A DNA stretch of 34,916 nucleotides, from NCBI GenBank assembly GCA_017459565.1, contig JAFUCP010000038.1, positions 1 to 34,916 of the forward strand. The letters are read 5' to 3'. Position numbers and translations under genes: made by a program. This document shows positions 14,760 to 22,895 of the stretch, in pieces. The DNA comes from Clostridia bacterium. GTDB taxonomy: Bacteria > Bacillota > Clostridia > Christensenellales > Aristaeellaceae. The notes below the pieces were generated by a model. It was given only the letters and a program-made list of their open reading frames with translations, had not been told where the DNA came from and did no database searches. Numbering within the stretch: the first letter of the stretch is position 1; every line of letters begins with the position of its first letter.

Positions 14760-17420
14760 TCATTCAGCCACCAGCGTCCGAAGCTGCTCAAGGCTCAGCG
14801 CCTGTTTGGGTTCAAAATCCTTCGAGATCAGATAACCGTATATCGCCGCCTGGAGCGCCCGGGCCTCCGGGTATGCCGCAAGCGCGTGCAGCCCCATCGA
14901 CGACACCAATACCCTTCCCCCGCCGCAGCGCGCCTCCAGCAGCTGGGCCATGGAGCGCAGCGTGGCATAGCTGTCCAGCACCGCGATGATCGCCTCCGTC
15001 CCCTCAGGCACGATCATCGCCCTTTGCCGCGCCATGGGCCACCACTGCCAGTCGGTGTGGCTTTCCGTGGGGAAGCTCCGAAACAGCGGGTGCGCCGCGT
15101 CGATCAACTGGCCCATGGCCCCGGATTGGAAGGGAAAGGTTCCCACCGACCAGAAATCCGTGGAAAACTGCGCCTGTATGGACCCCGGCAGCGCGCTTTC
15201 ATCGGAATCCGGCGAAAGATAGACCGTCTTTCCCCGCGCCAGCGCGTCGATCACCCGCCTGTCCAGCCGCCGGGCCTCGACGACGCCCTCCGGGCAAACC
15301 GGCGCCACGCGGGGATATACCCATATGGGATAGCGGTTCTCCCAGCCCGCGAACGACACGCGCAGCTCCAGCCGCCGGGGAGCCTCCGCAGACAGCGGTA
15401 TCTCCAGCCGTCCCAGGTCAGTCAGACCGCCGCAGGGCGCCATGATCTCCTCCAGCGCGCCCTCAACGCCGTCCAGGCTGTAGCTGAGCGCTCCGCGCAG
15501 CGCCCGCTTGCCGTAATTCGCCAGGGCCACCCGCGCCGTGAGGCGCTCTCCGGCTTCATAGGTGAAGCGCTCCAGCCCCACCAGCGGCAGGCAGGCGCGG
15601 AAGAAGCGCTCGAAGCGATCGGGCCTTGCGAAGTCATAGGGCTTGGGCGCAAGATGGCTGTTCAGCATCCCCACCAGCGCCGTGCCCTGGCCTGGGAAAT
15701 CCTGAAGGCCCAGCAGCGAGATGCCCGAAAGGCCCCGCGTGCGCAGCGCCGCCTCCACCTCCGCCCGGTAACAGATCAGCGCCAGCTCTCCGCTGGCCTC
15801 CACACGCCTTCTCCACGCGCCTTCAAGCCCGCGCTCTCGCACGCGGTCCCGGATCAGGATCAGGTTGTCCGGCCGGGTCACGCCCCGGAACGCTTCGATT
15901 TCCTCCAGATCGGGCAGCACCTCATACTGTCCCACCTCAAAGCTGAACACCGGCCCGTCCCATTTTTCGCGCAGCGCCGCCATCGCCGGGGCGTAATTCA
16001 GCCTGCCGTCCGGGCGGCGGTTGTTCAGCGGGCCCTTCATGCCCGCGTGGGTCGCGCGCAGGTCGAAATCATAGTAATTGCCCGCGGTGAAAAAATCGCT
16101 GTGGGCGTCGCAGCCCTTCTGCCCGTAGAACGGGTTGGAGGCGGCAGCGTACAGCCGCGTATCATCCAGAGCATGGGCCAGCGCAAGCAGCTCCTTCATC
16201 CGCGATACGCCCCGCTCGCCCGCGTGCAGCTCGTTTCCGAAGCTCAGCATCACGAAGGAGGGATGGTTGGTCAGCCACAGCAGCGCCTGCTCCAGCTCCC
16301 TGCTGTAGTAGTCATAGCTCTCAGGGGCCTCAAAGGCGTTTCTGGGGTTCCAGTTGTCCAGCTCCGGCTGGAGCAGTATTCCCAGTTCATCCGCCGCCTC
16401 AAAGGCTGCCTCGGGCGGAATGTGGGAGTGGAAGCGCACGCAATTGACGCCGTAGGAACGGTAGGTTTTCAAAATTTCCGTCCAGGCCCCGACGGTCATG
16501 GGCTCGTGGCCGGTCTCCGGGAACACGGCGCAGTTGGCTTCGCCCCGCAAAAACACCCCCCTGCCGTTGAGCGTCAGACGCCCGCCCTCGCTCGTAAATT
16601 CACGCAGGCCGAAGCGGACGCGCGCCTCGTCAAGCCCCTCGGCCCCGACGCTGAGGTCGTAAAGCCTGCCCTCGTCCTCATCCCACAGGCGCGCGTCCTT
16701 CGCCGTTTCAAGACCGCGCAGCCAGAAGCGCCCCTCCCCCGCTTCAAGCTCCGCCTCCAGGCGCTCCGGCGAAGCCAGCGCCGCGCTTTCCACGCTGAGC
16801 GCACCGCGCCAGGGCTTGCGCGTAGAAAGCTCCACGCACACGTCCACCGCACCCCCGCGAGGGTACACCCGAACGCTTTTGATGAAGGTCGCCGCCTCCA
16901 CCCGCAGCCGCACATAGCCCAGCAGCCCGTTCCAGTTGGTCTGGGTCTCGTCCGTCGCCGCCGAAGAGAAGAGGATATCCGCCCGGGGCAGGCCGGGATA
17001 GCTGTTATCGCCGGTCAGCTCGATCTCGTCGTCCCCGGTCAAGAGCCCCGTAACCTCAAAGATGTGGGGCGTGGCGATCGTCGGCAGTGCGAAGTCAGAC
17101 ACGGGGGCACCATTGACCCTGAGGGTCAGCACCCGCGCCCGCTCCACCTCCAGAAACACCCGTCTGCCCGCCGGAATGTGGATCGCGGCACGCCGGGTGA
17201 AGCGCGCGGGGCCCTCGTAGGTGTGCCGGCGGGTCAGGCGCGTGGCAATGACGCCGCTGCCCATCAGCGCCGCGTTGGCCCCGGCGTCCGGATGCCACTG
17301 GTTCTGCGCCGCGTCGGGATGGCCGACGCCCCATATATCCAGCGTGCCGGGGACTTGGACCTCCGCAGTCCGGCCCGGTATTTCACAGCGCCACGCGCCG
17401 GACAGATCTATTATACTCAT
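14760..17420 (-). CDS. GH2-family exo-glycosidase (beta-galactosidase-like)
   Basis: Domain order over 886 residues is that of GH2: a sugar-binding jelly roll (VQVPGTLDIWGVGHPDA), an immunoglobulin-like domain, then the barrel from LNGRGVFLRGEANCAVFPE near residue 285. VMLSFGNELHAGERG supplies the acid/base Glu397, and GPVFSFEVGQYEVLPD the likely nucleophile Glu495. A long C-terminal beta-rich part follows. There is no signal peptide. In this setting it may remove beta-galactose, alpha-L-arabinopyranose or a beta-uronate from RG-I side chains; the sequence does not decide. The open frame extends 57 codons upstream to 17591, but the extension runs through the divergent promoter region. The ATG at 17420 has GGAGGT 6 bases upstream and begins the conserved MSIIDLSGAW, so it is used. 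It converges on araC across 59 bases with no clear terminator. Confidence 0.87.
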   Translation of the reverse strand: MSIIDLSGAWRCEIPGRTAEVQVPGTLDIWGVGHPDAAQNQWHPDAGANAALMGSGVIATRLTRRHTYEGPARFTRRAAIHIPAGRRVFLEVERARVLTLRVNGAPVSDFALPTIATPHIFEVTGLLTGDDEIELTGDNSYPGLPRADILFSSAATDETQTNWNGLLGYVRLRVEAATFIKSVRVYPRGGAVDVCVELSTRKPWRGALSVESAALASPERLEAELEAGEGRFWLRGLETAKDARLWDEDEGRLYDLSVGAEGLDEARVRFGLREFTSEGGRLTLNGRGVFLRGEANCAVFPETGHEPMTVGAWTEILKTYRSYGVNCVRFHSHIPPEAAFEAADELGILLQPELDNWNPRNAFEAPESYDYYSRELEQALLWLTNHPSFVMLSFGNELHAGERGVSRMKELLALAHALDDTRLYAAASNPFYGQKGCDAHSDFFTAGNYYDFDLRATHAGMKGPLNNRRPDGRLNYAPAMAALREKWDGPVFSFEVGQYEVLPDLEEIEAFRGVTRPDNLILIRDRVRERGLEGAWRRRVEASGELALICYRAEVEAALRTRGLSGISLLGLQDFPGQGTALVGMLNSHLAPKPYDFARPDRFERFFRACLPLVGLERFTYEAGERLTARVALANYGKRALRGALSYSLDGVEGALEEIMAPCGGLTDLGRLEIPLSAEAPRRLELRVSFAGWENRYPIWVYPRVAPVCPEGVVEARRLDRRVIDALARGKTVYLSPDSDESALPGSIQAQFSTDFWSVGTFPFQSGAMGQLIDAAHPLFRSFPTESHTDWQWWPMARQRAMIVPEGTEAIIAVLDSYATLRSMAQLLEARCGGGRVLVSSMGLHALAAYPEARALQAAIYGYLISKDFEPKQALSLEQLRTLVAE

Positions 17421-17477
17421 ACGCGCACCTCCGATGCCTTCCCCGCAAGCCAGCCGGGAACAGAATGAACCGCTACG

Positions 17478-17507
17478 ATTATAGCATAAAACAGCGCCCC
17501 GTGCCAC
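17478..17507 (-). promoter_or_regulatory. Promoter of the GH2 gene
   Basis: On the minus strand TATAAT (17478-17483) is preceded by GTGGCA (17502-17507) at 18 bases. It lies 57 bases upstream of the chosen GH2 start, which supports that shorter start over the longer open frame. Confidence 0.6.
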
Positions 17508-17548
17508 AGGAACATCGCGTTTGCGCCTGAGGCGGCCCATTTCAAGGC

Positions 17549-17577
17549 TTGTATTGGCCGCATATAAAATGTATAAT
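17549..17577 (+). promoter_or_regulatory. Promoter of the MATE gene at 17609
   Basis: TTGTAT (17549-17554) and a perfect TATAAT (17572-17577) stand 17 bases apart. The transcript would start about 25 bases before the MATE ATG, just upstream of its GGGAGG ribosome site. Confidence 0.75.
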
Positions 17578-17608
17578 GTGAATAAATCCACATCACGGGA
17601 GGCGCTTC

Positions 17609-18988
17609 ATGGCAGCGAAGGACAAGACGGCGCTCTTTGAGCGGGAGGCCGTGCCGAAGGCATTGTTGAAGATGGCCGTCCCCACCATCATCAGCCAGCT
17701 GATCACGCTGATCTACAACATGGCGGACACCTGGTTCATCGGCCGCACGAACAACCCCTACATGGTGGCGGCCTCATCGCTGGTGCTGACGGTCTTTCTG
17801 ATGGTCGGCGCGATATCGAACCTGTTCGGCGTGGGCGGCGGAAGCCTGATGGTGCGCCTGCTGGGGCGCAGGGATCCCGAGGAGGCGCGGCGCGCGGCGG
17901 CGTGGTCGCTGTATGCCGGCGCGCTGGCCGCGGTGGCGTTTTCCCTGGTCTGCCTCGCCTTCATGGATCCACTGCTCAGGCTGCTGGGCGCCAGCGACAA
18001 CACCATCGGCTACGCCCGGCAATACCTGGTCTTCGTGGTGGTGGTGGGCGGCGTCGCCTCGGTGCTTTCGGGCGTCATGTCCTTCATGCTGCGCAGCGCG
18101 GGCTACGCCCGCCAGGCCGCCTTCGGGCTTGGACTGGGCGGCGTATTGAACATAGCGCTGGACCCGCTGTTCATGTTCATCCTGCTGCCGGACGGATTGC
18201 AGGTAATGGGCGCTGGGCTGGCCACAATGCTCTCCAACTTCATTTCCGTGGGCTACTTCGCCATCGTCTACCGCCGGGTGAGCGCCGAATCGGTGCTGGA
18301 AATTCCCCGCCGTCCCAAACGCCTCCGCCCCGATTCCCTGCGCAGCCTCGTCGGCATCGGGGTGCCCGCGGCGCTGAGCGTGTTTCTGTTTGATTTGACC
18401 AACATCGTCATCAACCGGCTGTCGGCCTCCCACGGGGACATTGAGCTGGCGGCCATCGGCATCGTCCAGAAGGTGGAGCGCCTACCCCTGAACACCGGCA
18501 TTGGCATCTGCCTGGCCATGATCCCGCTGGTGGGCTATAATTACGCCTCCGGCGATCTGCGCCGCATGAAATCCTTCTTCAACTGGTCCCGTGTGTTTGG
18601 GCTGGCGGTCTCCGCCGTGAGCGTGCTGCTCTACCAGCTGTTCGCGGGGCAGATCATGCGCGCCTTCATCGGGGACGCGGAAACGGTCCGCCTGGGCACG
18701 GCCTTCCTGCGGGCGCGCAGCGTCGCAACGCCGTTTATGTTCCTGAGCTTCAACATGGTCAATTTCATGCAGGCCGTGGACCGGGGCCGGGAGTCCTTCT
18801 GGCTGCCCGCCATACGACAGCTGGCGCTGAACATCCCGCTGCTCGTAATCCTGAACGCCCTCTTCGGCATGACGGGCATCGTATGGACGCAGGTCACCGC
18901 CGATATCCTCAACGTGGCGGTATCCTACATCGTTTACCATCGGGTGATGAGGCAGATCGCCCCGGAGCCGGCCAGTCCGCACCTCTGA
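17609..18988 (+). CDS. MATE-family efflux transporter
   Basis: A 459-residue, twelve-helix membrane protein with MATE hallmarks: MAVPTIISQLITLIYNMADT in helix 1, SNLFGVGGGSLMVRLLGRRD, and the half-repeat LRSLVGIGVPAALSVFLFDL after the middle of the chain. MATE proteins export small molecules using sodium or proton gradients. The start has GGGAGG 6 bases upstream and its own promoter. It separates the GH2 gene from the second transporter operon; whether it belongs to the pectin system (for example by exporting an inhibitory aromatic or sugar product) or is a neighbour by chance is not shown by the sequence. The other MATE protein at 26098-27441 is only distantly similar. Confidence 0.93.
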   Translation: MAAKDKTALFEREAVPKALLKMAVPTIISQLITLIYNMADTWFIGRTNNPYMVAASSLVLTVFLMVGAISNLFGVGGGSLMVRLLGRRDPEEARRAAAWSLYAGALAAVAFSLVCLAFMDPLLRLLGASDNTIGYARQYLVFVVVVGGVASVLSGVMSFMLRSAGYARQAAFGLGLGGVLNIALDPLFMFILLPDGLQVMGAGLATMLSNFISVGYFAIVYRRVSAESVLEIPRRPKRLRPDSLRSLVGIGVPAALSVFLFDLTNIVINRLSASHGDIELAAIGIVQKVERLPLNTGIGICLAMIPLVGYNYASGDLRRMKSFFNWSRVFGLAVSAVSVLLYQLFAGQIMRAFIGDAETVRLGTAFLRARSVATPFMFLSFNMVNFMQAVDRGRESFWLPAIRQLALNIPLLVILNALFGMTGIVWTQVTADILNVAVSYIVYHRVMRQIAPEPASPHL

Positions 18989-18991
18989 CGG

Positions 18992-19027
18992 TTTACTTCA
19001 TGCCAACGGAATAATTTACTTCACGCC
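18992..19027 (+). repeat. Direct repeat upstream of the second transporter promoter
   Basis: TTTACTTCATGCC (18992-19004) and TTTACTTCACGCC (19015-19027) match at 12 of 13 positions with a 23-base period. The second copy ends 11 bases before the -35 box at 19039, the usual place for an activator that contacts RNA polymerase. It is a candidate binding site for the local AraC regulator or another one. Confidence 0.5.
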
Positions 19028-19038
19028 CATTTAATCTA

Positions 19039-19068
19039 TTGACAATTAATTACGCTTATTGATATAAT
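19039..19068 (+). promoter_or_regulatory. Promoter of the second transporter/pectin operon
   Basis: Both hexamers are perfect consensus, TTGACA (19039-19044) and TATAAT (19063-19068), with an 18-base spacer. The leader before the first ATG is about 120 bases and GC-rich from 19115 on, with GCGGG and CCCGC able to pair. No known riboswitch is recognised in it. Confidence 0.88.
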
Positions 19069-19195
19069 AGTTTACATGGATATTGGGAATTTGCCGGAAA
19101 TATTTTCTGAAGTTGAAGCGGGTGTTTTCGGCGCGCTTACGGCGTGTCCCGCAAAGCGGCTGACACGCACACACGACGGAAAGGGAGGCTTGTAT

Positions 19196-20158
19196 ATGAT
19201 CGCTCAACCCAATATGGCCCTGACCCACCGCCAGAAACACGGGGCCTATCGGAGAAAGCTGATGCAGGACATCAAGCGCGACAAATGGCTCTACCTGCTG
19301 ATGCTGCCCGGGCTTGTCTATTTCGTGCTGTTCAAGTACCTGCCCATGTACGGCATCGTCATTTCCTTTGAGAATTATGTGCCCTTCACGGGCGTGGCCG
19401 GCAGCGAATGGGTGGGCCTGAAGTGGTTCAAGTACTTCTTCAGTTCTCCGTCCTGGAGCCGGTATCTGACGAACACGCTGATTCTGTCGCTGATGAACAT
19501 CGTGTTCTACTTCCCCGCCCCGATCATACTGGCCCTGCTTTTGAACGAAATGCGCTCGCTGCGCTACAAGAAGGTTCTGCAGACGCTTCTGTACGTTCCC
19601 CACTTCATCTCCATCGTCATCGTGGTTTCCATCACCTTCGTCATCTTCGGCTCCTCCGGTATCGTGTACAAGCTCACCGAGCAGCTGCTGGGCCACCCGA
19701 TCAAATACCTGTCGGACCCCGGCGTGTTCCGCTGGATGATCATCGGCCAGACGATCTGGAAGGAGACCGGCTGGGGCACGATCATCTTCCTGGCGGCGCT
19801 GACCAACGTGGACGTGCAGCTCTATGAGGCCGCCATGATGGACGGCGCGAACCGCTTCCAGCGGCTGTGGCACATCACCCTGCCCGCCATCCGCTCCACC
19901 ATCGTGCTGATGCTGGTGCTGCGCATGGGCTCCGTACTGGACACCGGCTATGACCACCTGATCCTGATGGCCAACCCGCTGAACAGAACCGTTTCCCAGA
20001 CGCTGGACGTGTTCGTGTACGACCAGGGTCTCGGCAAATCCGGCGGCAACTATTCCTATGCCGCGGCCGTGGGCCTGATGAAGTCCGTGGTCAGCGTCAT
20101 CATGGTTGTCGGCTCCAACAAGATTGCCCATGCCCTCGGCGAGCAGGGCCTGTACTGA
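19196..20158 (+). CDS. Sugar ABC transporter permease, LplB/MalF type (second system)
   Basis: This permease has 320 residues from the chosen start. The family landmarks are WLYLLMLPGLVYFVLFKYLP in helix 1, MYGIVISFENYVPF, LLNEMRSLRYKKVLQTLLYV and the EAA loop EAAMMDGANRFQRLWHITLP, and the end is ALGEQGLY. The open frame reaches back to 19076, but that part lies just downstream of the promoter and is not conserved-looking. ATG 19196 has GGGAGG 7 bases upstream and is used. It is the first gene of a seven-gene operon that goes on to the LplC-type permease, the binding protein and four pectin enzymes. As in the first system, no ATPase is present. Confidence 0.94.
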   Translation: MIAQPNMALTHRQKHGAYRRKLMQDIKRDKWLYLLMLPGLVYFVLFKYLPMYGIVISFENYVPFTGVAGSEWVGLKWFKYFFSSPSWSRYLTNTLILSLMNIVFYFPAPIILALLLNEMRSLRYKKVLQTLLYVPHFISIVIVVSITFVIFGSSGIVYKLTEQLLGHPIKYLSDPGVFRWMIIGQTIWKETGWGTIIFLAALTNVDVQLYEAAMMDGANRFQRLWHITLPAIRSTIVLMLVLRMGSVLDTGYDHLILMANPLNRTVSQTLDVFVYDQGLGKSGGNYSYAAAVGLMKSVVSVIMVVGSNKIAHALGEQGLY

Positions 20159-20174
20159 GAAAGGAGGGTCTTGC

Positions 20175-21110
20175 ATGGCACGCAAAGCGAAGGAAAAGCT
20201 CCCGGCACAGGAAACCAACGCCGTCGGCATGAATGCCAGCGCGGGCAGCCGGATATTCGACGTACTGAATTATTTGATCGTATCGCTGGTGGCCCTGACC
20301 ACTATCCTGCCCTTCATCTACATCATCGGCGCGTCCTTTGCGTCTGAGTATGAATTGGCCACCCGGCCCATGTTCATCATCCCCAGGGACGTGACGCTGG
20401 ACGCCTACAAGTACATCTTCTCCTCCAACAAGATCATCATGGCCTTCGCCAACTCCGTGTTCATCACCCTGGCAGGCACGCTGATCAACCTGTTCTGCAC
20501 GGTCACGATGGCCTATTCCCTGTCCAAGAAGCGGCTGCGCGGGCGCAACTTCTTCTTGAACATGGTCATTTTCTCCATGTTCTTCTCCGGCGGCATGATC
20601 CCCACCTACATCGTGGTGGCGAACTGGCTGCACCTGAAGGACACCTACTGGAGCGTGCTGCTGCCCGGCGCCATCAGCGCCTACAACATGATGATCGTCA
20701 AGAACTTCTTCCAGGGCATCCCCCAGGAGCTGGAGGAATCCGCCTCCATCGACGGCTGCAACGACGTGGGCGTGCTGTGGAAGATCGTGCTGCCGCTGTC
20801 GCTGCCGGTGCTGGCCACCTTCGGCCTGTTCTACGCCGTGGGCCACTGGAACGCCTACTTCGGTGCCATGATCTATATGACCGGCGCGCGGGAAAAGTGG
20901 CCGCTGCAGGTGCTGCTGCGCGAGATCATCATACTGGCCAACGCCTCCGCGGGCGACATGGCCAACCTGGACCCGAACTTCGTACAGCCGCCGGAGCAGT
21001 CCATCAAGATGGCCGTCATCGTGGTCTCCACGGTGCCCATCATGTGCGTGTATCCCTTCCTGCAAAAATACTTCGTCAAGGGCGTCATGGTCGGCGCACT
21101 GAAGGGGTAA
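20175..21110 (+). CDS. Sugar ABC transporter permease, LplC/MalG type (second system)
   Basis: From the chosen start the protein is 311 residues with six helices (VLNYLIVSLVALTTILPFIY first) and the LplC ending FLQKYFVKGVMVGALKG. The ATPase-docking loop is slightly unusual, EESASIDGCNDVGVLWKIVLP, with Ser where the EAA motif usually has its first Ala. The open frame extends back to 20106, inside the upstream permease gene. ATG 20175 is preceded by AAGGAGG right after the upstream stop (20158) and is clearly right. A 137-base gap with two hairpins separates it from the binding-protein gene. Confidence 0.94.
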   Translation: MARKAKEKLPAQETNAVGMNASAGSRIFDVLNYLIVSLVALTTILPFIYIIGASFASEYELATRPMFIIPRDVTLDAYKYIFSSNKIIMAFANSVFITLAGTLINLFCTVTMAYSLSKKRLRGRNFFLNMVIFSMFFSGGMIPTYIVVANWLHLKDTYWSVLLPGAISAYNMMIVKNFFQGIPQELEESASIDGCNDVGVLWKIVLPLSLPVLATFGLFYAVGHWNAYFGAMIYMTGAREKWPLQVLLREIIILANASAGDMANLDPNFVQPPEQSIKMAVIVVSTVPIMCVYPFLQKYFVKGVMVGALKG

Positions 21111-21117
21111 TGGAGGG

Positions 21118-21175
21118 ATCAGGCAACGGGCAACAGGGGAAATGCCAATGGCGCTATTCATTGCCTGTTCCTGAT
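21118..21175. repeat. Imperfect inverted repeat in the permease/binding-protein gap
   Basis: The arm at 21118-21133 (ATCAGGCAACGGGCAA) is complementary to 21161-21175 (TTGCCTGTTCCTGAT) with one bulge and one mismatch, around a 27-base loop. A further TGCCTGTTC copy follows at 21182-21190. The GGCAA/AGG-rich make-up resembles small interspersed intergenic repeats rather than a terminator; there is no T-run. Confidence 0.5.
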
Positions 21176-21196
21176 GCCTAATGCCTGTTCAAAACG

Positions 21197-21226
21197 GTTA
21201 TTTGCGGCGTAAGCCGCTGTAATAAC
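21197..21226 (+). other. Hairpin before the binding-protein gene
   Basis: GTTATT and GCGGC pair with GCCGC and AATAAC around a GTAA loop, with a small internal bulge. The hairpin ends 7 bases before the A-run and AAGGAGG ribosome site of the binding-protein gene. Without a T-run it is more likely an mRNA-processing or stability element that raises binding-protein expression. Confidence 0.45.
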
Positions 21227-21247
21227 AATAAAAAAGGAGGATCTGTC

Positions 21248-22741
21248 ATGAAGAAACTGTTGACCCTGATCCTGGCCGTCGCGCTGGCGCTTTCCATGGT
21301 GACCATCGCTTCGGCTGAGGAGCCCTTTGTACTCACCGTTATGCTGCCCGACTTCTACTCCACCGAGGACTTCCAGACCGAGGGCAACCCCGTGCTGGAC
21401 GCCATTGAGACTGCCACCGGCGTGAAGCTGGAGATCAACTTCGTCGCCAACTCCACCTACGGCGAGGCCGTGGCCACCACGCTGACCGACAGCAACATGC
21501 CCATGGTGATGGCCGTCACCGACGCCCGCGCCACCAACATCATCAACTCCGCCCGTGCCGGCGCGTTCTGGGATCTGACCGACTACATCGCCGATGCCGA
21601 GAACTATCCCTATCTGGCCCAGGGCGATCCCGCGGTCTACAACAACATCTCTGTGGATGGCCGCATCTACGGCATCTTCCGCAGCCGCGCCTATCCCCGC
21701 GCCGGCATCTACTATCGCTCCGACATCGCCAAGGAAGTCGGCATCGAGAAGGAACCCGAGACCATTGAGGAGCTGACCGCTCTGGCCGAGGCCCTGGCCG
21801 GCTACAGCGACGATACCTACGCGCTGAACATGTGCTCCTACACCGACGGCACCATCAACGTCATCACCTGCGCCTTCGGCGCGCCCAACGTGTGGGGCGT
21901 CAACGCGGACGGCGATATCTATCCCGCCCATGAGGATCCCGCCTATCTGGAGGGCCTGAACTGGCTGCGCCACCTGTATGAGATCGGCGGCATCGACCCC
22001 GACTTCGTCACCATCGATTCCACCAACTGGGACAACATCGAGCGCACCGGCAAGGCCTTCATGCGCTTCGACTGCCTGGACAACGGCTATCGTCAGCAGG
22101 AGTGGTTCGAGACCAACGAGGGCGTGACCGATCAGATCTTCGAGATCATCGGCGGCCTGAAGAAGGAAGACGGCTCCATCACCCTGTGGCCCCAGAACCC
22201 CGGCTTCGCCGGCGAGATCATGGTCACCAAGGCCGTGTCTGAGGCCGACCTGCCCAAGGTCGTGAAGTTCCTCGACTGGTGCAACGGTCCCGAGGGACAG
22301 ATGCTGCTGAACTGGGGCGTTGAGGGCGTGACCTATTGGCTGGATGCCGACGGCTATCGCCTGGCCGCGCCCGAAGACGGCACCGACGTCACCGCCCAGG
22401 TGCATCTGATCCAGCACAGCCTGAACCAGCTGGGCATGAACGTTCCCGGCGATCTGACCATCACCGAAAAGCGCACTCCCCTGCGCGCCGAGTACAACGA
22501 GATCAACGCCGAGTTCGCCCAGTACGCTCAGGTCAACCCCTGCTTCCCGCTGATCTCCGAGACCAACGTGGCCTTCGGCGCCACCCTGACCCAGATCATC
22601 TCCGACGCGGCGGTGCAGTACATTGCCCACCAGATCGACGAGGATGGCCTGCGCGCAGCCTGGCAGCAGTGGACCGACGAGGGCGGCGCCCTGATGACCC
22701 AGGAATACAACGAGGCCTATCACGCCGCTCAGGCCGAATAA
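21248..22741 (+). CDS. ABC transporter extracellular sugar-binding protein (second system)
   Basis: This 497-residue binding protein carries an N-terminal signal peptide, MKKLLTLILAVALALSMVTI then ASAEE. As in the first system there is no cysteine, hence no lipobox, and cleavage after ASA is the plausible processing site. The mature part shows the usual features of large LplA-like proteins: GNPVLDAIETATGVKLEINF near residue 40, DSNMPMVMAVTDARA, WDLTDYIADAENYPYLAQ, and LPKVVKFLDWCNGPEGQMLL in the C-terminal lobe. It is only distantly like the first binding protein, so the two transporters probably take different oligosaccharides. AAGGAGG lies 7 bases upstream of the ATG. Two hairpins after the stop probably set it apart in mRNA level from the enzymes that follow. 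Confidence 0.93.
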   Translation: MKKLLTLILAVALALSMVTIASAEEPFVLTVMLPDFYSTEDFQTEGNPVLDAIETATGVKLEINFVANSTYGEAVATTLTDSNMPMVMAVTDARATNIINSARAGAFWDLTDYIADAENYPYLAQGDPAVYNNISVDGRIYGIFRSRAYPRAGIYYRSDIAKEVGIEKEPETIEELTALAEALAGYSDDTYALNMCSYTDGTINVITCAFGAPNVWGVNADGDIYPAHEDPAYLEGLNWLRHLYEIGGIDPDFVTIDSTNWDNIERTGKAFMRFDCLDNGYRQQEWFETNEGVTDQIFEIIGGLKKEDGSITLWPQNPGFAGEIMVTKAVSEADLPKVVKFLDWCNGPEGQMLLNWGVEGVTYWLDADGYRLAAPEDGTDVTAQVHLIQHSLNQLGMNVPGDLTITEKRTPLRAEYNEINAEFAQYAQVNPCFPLISETNVAFGATLTQIISDAAVQYIAHQIDEDGLRAAWQQWTDEGGALMTQEYNEAYHAAQAE

Positions 22742-22762
22742 TCGACAAGCCTTTTCACAACC

Positions 22763-22794
22763 GGGGCTGCCCTTGCAAGCGCAAGGGCGGCCCC
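22763..22794 (+). terminator. Intercistronic attenuator after the second binding-protein gene
   Basis: GGGGC-T-GCCCTTGC (22763-22776) pairs with GCAAGGGC-G-GCCCC (22781-22794) around an AAGC loop. The following bases, AAGCTATGTTTAA, are poor in T, so termination would be partial and the deacetylase and later genes can still be transcribed. Confidence 0.65.
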
Positions 22795-22814
22795 AAGCTA
22801 TGTTTAACGGTGCC

Positions 22815-22832
22815 GCGCTTGCGCGCAAGCGC
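22815..22832 (+). other. Second palindrome in the same gap
   Basis: GCGCTTGCGCGCAAGCGC is a perfect 18-base palindrome 20 bases after the attenuator and 63 bases before the next ATG. It repeats the CTTGC/GCAAG core of that attenuator, so the two could compete in folding. Its role is unknown. Confidence 0.45.
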
Positions 22833-22895
22833 CGGGTGTGACATAACATTATAGGTTCAAACCGACATTACAACGACGCAGAAAGGGTCAAGGCC

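Noticed and set aside
14886-17468. An 860-codon open frame on the plus strand
   Set aside because: Antisense shadow of the GH2 gene with no recognisable motif and no ribosome site.
17421-17591. N-terminal 57-codon extension of the GH2 protein
   Set aside because: It crosses the GH2 promoter and the MATE promoter, and a GGAGGT ribosome site precedes the internal ATG at 17420.
19076-19195. N-terminal 40-codon extension of the second LplB-type permease
   Set aside because: It begins where transcription starts, has no ribosome site and adds a non-permease-like sequence; GGGAGG precedes ATG 19196.
19069-19195. Possible riboswitch in the long leader of the second transporter operon
   Set aside because: Only a short GCGGG/CCCGC pairing is visible and no conserved riboswitch core is recognised.
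21158-22849. A 563-codon open frame on the minus strand
   Set aside because: Antisense to the second binding-protein gene, which has a signal peptide, ribosome site and family features; the shadow is Gly/Val/His-rich.
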